From Pseudomonas violetae (lineage in GTDB: Bacteria; Pseudomonadota; Gammaproteobacteria; Pseudomonadales; Pseudomonadaceae): a DNA stretch of 64,000 nt. Position 1 is the stretch's first letter. The number at the start of each line of letters is the position of its first letter. The translations under genes and the position numbers were made by a program. This document shows, one piece after another, positions 62,820 to 64,000 of this stretch. The stretch covers positions 1 to 64,000 of the forward strand of contig NZ_JAKNRW010000018.1 in NCBI RefSeq assembly GCF_023072615.1, given 5' to 3'. The notes under the pieces are model-generated. The model did no database searches and had not been told where the DNA came from. It saw nothing but the letters and a program-made list of their open reading frames with translations.

Positions 62820-64000
62820 TGCGCCGCCTGTCCTTGAGCAGCCGTCTGGCCCTGCTGTTCGCTGCCTGCACGGCGGTGGTTTCGCTGATCGCCGGTGTGC
62901 TGTTCAGCCGGGCGAGCGAGGCGCATTTCATCGAACTGGATCAACAGTTGCTGGACGGAAAATTGATTGGTTTGCGTCGGGCGCTGCACGACATTCAGTC
63001 CAGCGAAAGCCAGGCCAGGCTCGCCGATGAATTGAGCCGCCAGGCCGACCTGGCGCTGCGCATCACCGGGGCCGACGGCCAGCGCTGGTATGACAGCTCG
63101 GCGCAATTGCCAGGACAACTGCCATTGACCGAGGGCTTGTCCACCACCAGCCATGCAGGCACAGACTATCGAGTGCTGAACGCCCCGCTCTACCCGGGCA
63201 AACCCGACTCGCCGCAATTGACCCTGTTGCTCGACATCACCCATCACCAACACTTTCTGCAGCGCATGCAACGTCTGATCTGGCTGACCGTCGGCCTCTC
63301 GGCGCTGGCCACCGCGCTGCTCGGGGCCTGGGCGGCGCGCAGTGGCTTGCGGCCGCTACGGCGCATGAGTGAAGTGGCGCGAGGGGTGTCCGCCCAGTCG
63401 CTCAAAGCACGATTGCCCGAAGCGCAGATGCCACCCGAACTTGCGCAAATGGCCCACCACTTCAACGCCATGCTGGAACGTCTCGATGACTCGTTCCAAC
63501 GCCTTTCGGCCTTCTCCGCCGACATCGCCCATGAACTGCGCACACCGCTGTCAAACCTGCTGACCCACACCCAGGTCACCCTCACCCGCCCGCGCCCTAT
63601 CGAGGACTACCGCGAAGCATTGCACAGCAATCTCGAAGAACTGCAATGGATGGCGCAACTGGTCAACGACATGCTGTACCTGGCCAAAGCCGACCACGGC
63701 CTACTGATGCCCAAGCGCGAACCCCTCGAGCTGGCAGAGGAAGTGGAGGCGTTACTGGAGTTCTTTGCTCCGCTGGCCGAGGACGCACAGGTGACGCTCA
63801 AGCGTGACGGCCATGCCCGCCTGCAAGGCGACCGCATCATGTTGCGCCGGGCGCTGTCCAACTTGCTGGACAATGCGTTGCGGTTTACCCCGGCCGGGGG
63901 CGAAGTTCGGGTGTGGATTGTCGATGAAGCCAATGGCTTGAGGCTGATGGTTGAAAATAGCGGAGAAGGAATTGACCGGGCGTTGCTGCCACGCCTGTTT
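62819..64000 (+). CDS. copS: Copper sensor histidine kinase (partial)
   Basis: 394 codons are visible before the right edge. TM1 covers about residues 8-30 and TM2 about 155-178, with a periplasmic sensor of about 125 residues between them that shows His residues (STTSHAGTD, THHQHF). HAMP lies near 180-230, the H-box is FSADIAHELRTPLSN near 240 and the N-box ALSNLLDNALRFTP near 345. The G2 box lies beyond the window. It phosphorylates CopR when periplasmic copper rises. It is coupled to copR by TGATG. Confidence 0.94.
   Translation, partial: MRRLSLSSRLALLFAACTAVVSLIAGVLFSRASEAHFIELDQQLLDGKLIGLRRALHDIQSSESQARLADELSRQADLALRITGADGQRWYDSSAQLPGQLPLTEGLSTTSHAGTDYRVLNAPLYPGKPDSPQLTLLLDITHHQHFLQRMQRLIWLTVGLSALATALLGAWAARSGLRPLRRMSEVARGVSAQSLKARLPEAQMPPELAQMAHHFNAMLERLDDSFQRLSAFSADIAHELRTPLSNLLTHTQVTLTRPRPIEDYREALHSNLEELQWMAQLVNDMLYLAKADHGLLMPKREPLELAEEVEALLEFFAPLAEDAQVTLKRDGHARLQGDRIMLRRALSNLLDNALRFTPAGGEVRVWIVDEANGLRLMVENSGEGIDRALLPRLF

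Overview
This window is chromosomal DNA of a Pseudomonas, most likely of the P. fluorescens group. GC content and codon use are uniformly high. Housekeeping gene order follows what I remember of P. aeruginosa in two blocks: metZ-purF-cvpA-folC-accD-trpF-truA-fimV-asd-leuBDC on to gltX, uvrB and an aromatic aminotransferase, then dusA-tal-rssCB-mlaA-queF-copRS. Many gaps carry the REP palindromes typical of this group (GTAGGAGC...GCTCCTAC and variants). There is no prophage, transposase, integrase or CRISPR array, and both window ends cut through genes.

Layout. 1-700: a FecR/FecI-type iron regulatory pair behind a Fur-box-like site. 900-1290: tRNA-Asp, tRNA-Asp, tRNA-Val. 1.5-20 kb (all minus): a long metabolic stretch covering methionine, purine, acetyl-CoA carboxylase, folate, tryptophan, leucine and aspartate-semialdehyde genes plus truA and the polar hub fimV. 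A divergent LysR regulator closes it. 20.9-24.2 kb: a five-PAS GGDEF/EAL protein. 24.2-26.7 kb: REP-flanked accessory DNA with a PAAR-domain, DUF2515-like candidate type VI secretion effector and an overlapping membrane-anchored candidate immunity gene. 26.8-32.6 kb: an operon I identify with E. coli ynbABCD, extended by a small membrane protein and a PlsC-like acyltransferase. It looks like a lipid synthesis or remodelling pathway of unknown product. Its ynbC-like gene is split here by one in-frame TAA.

32.6-36.3 kb: a small heat-shock protein with a sigma-32 promoter and a ROSE-like thermometer, dusC, a thioesterase, a hydrolase and a TetR regulator. 36.4-37.0 kb: a duplicated tRNA-Ala/tRNA-Glu unit. 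37.2-45.2 kb: gltX, an EmrAB-type pump, uvrB and an aromatic aminotransferase. 45.3-49.3 kb: small unknown genes, tRNA-Asn, a purine permease behind a 16-bp palindrome, arylamine N-acetyltransferase and a Gly/Ser-rich exported peptide. 49.3-54.0 kb: a diguanylate cyclase, a frameshifted DUF115/MptE-like remnant and two divergent L,D-transpeptidases. 54.2-64.0 kb: dusA, tal, rssC-rssB, mlaA, a phosphonatase-like protein lacking its nucleophile, a DUF4404 protein, queF, a cupredoxin and the copper two-component system copRS behind a Cop-box palindrome.

The observations most worth following up are the ynb-type lipid operon with its internal stop, the PAAR effector/immunity pair, the two apparent pseudoenzymes (phosphonatase-like protein and Asd paralogue) and the heat-shock control region at 33.1-33.2 kb. 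All functional calls come from reading the sequence and remembered family features. No database search was run.
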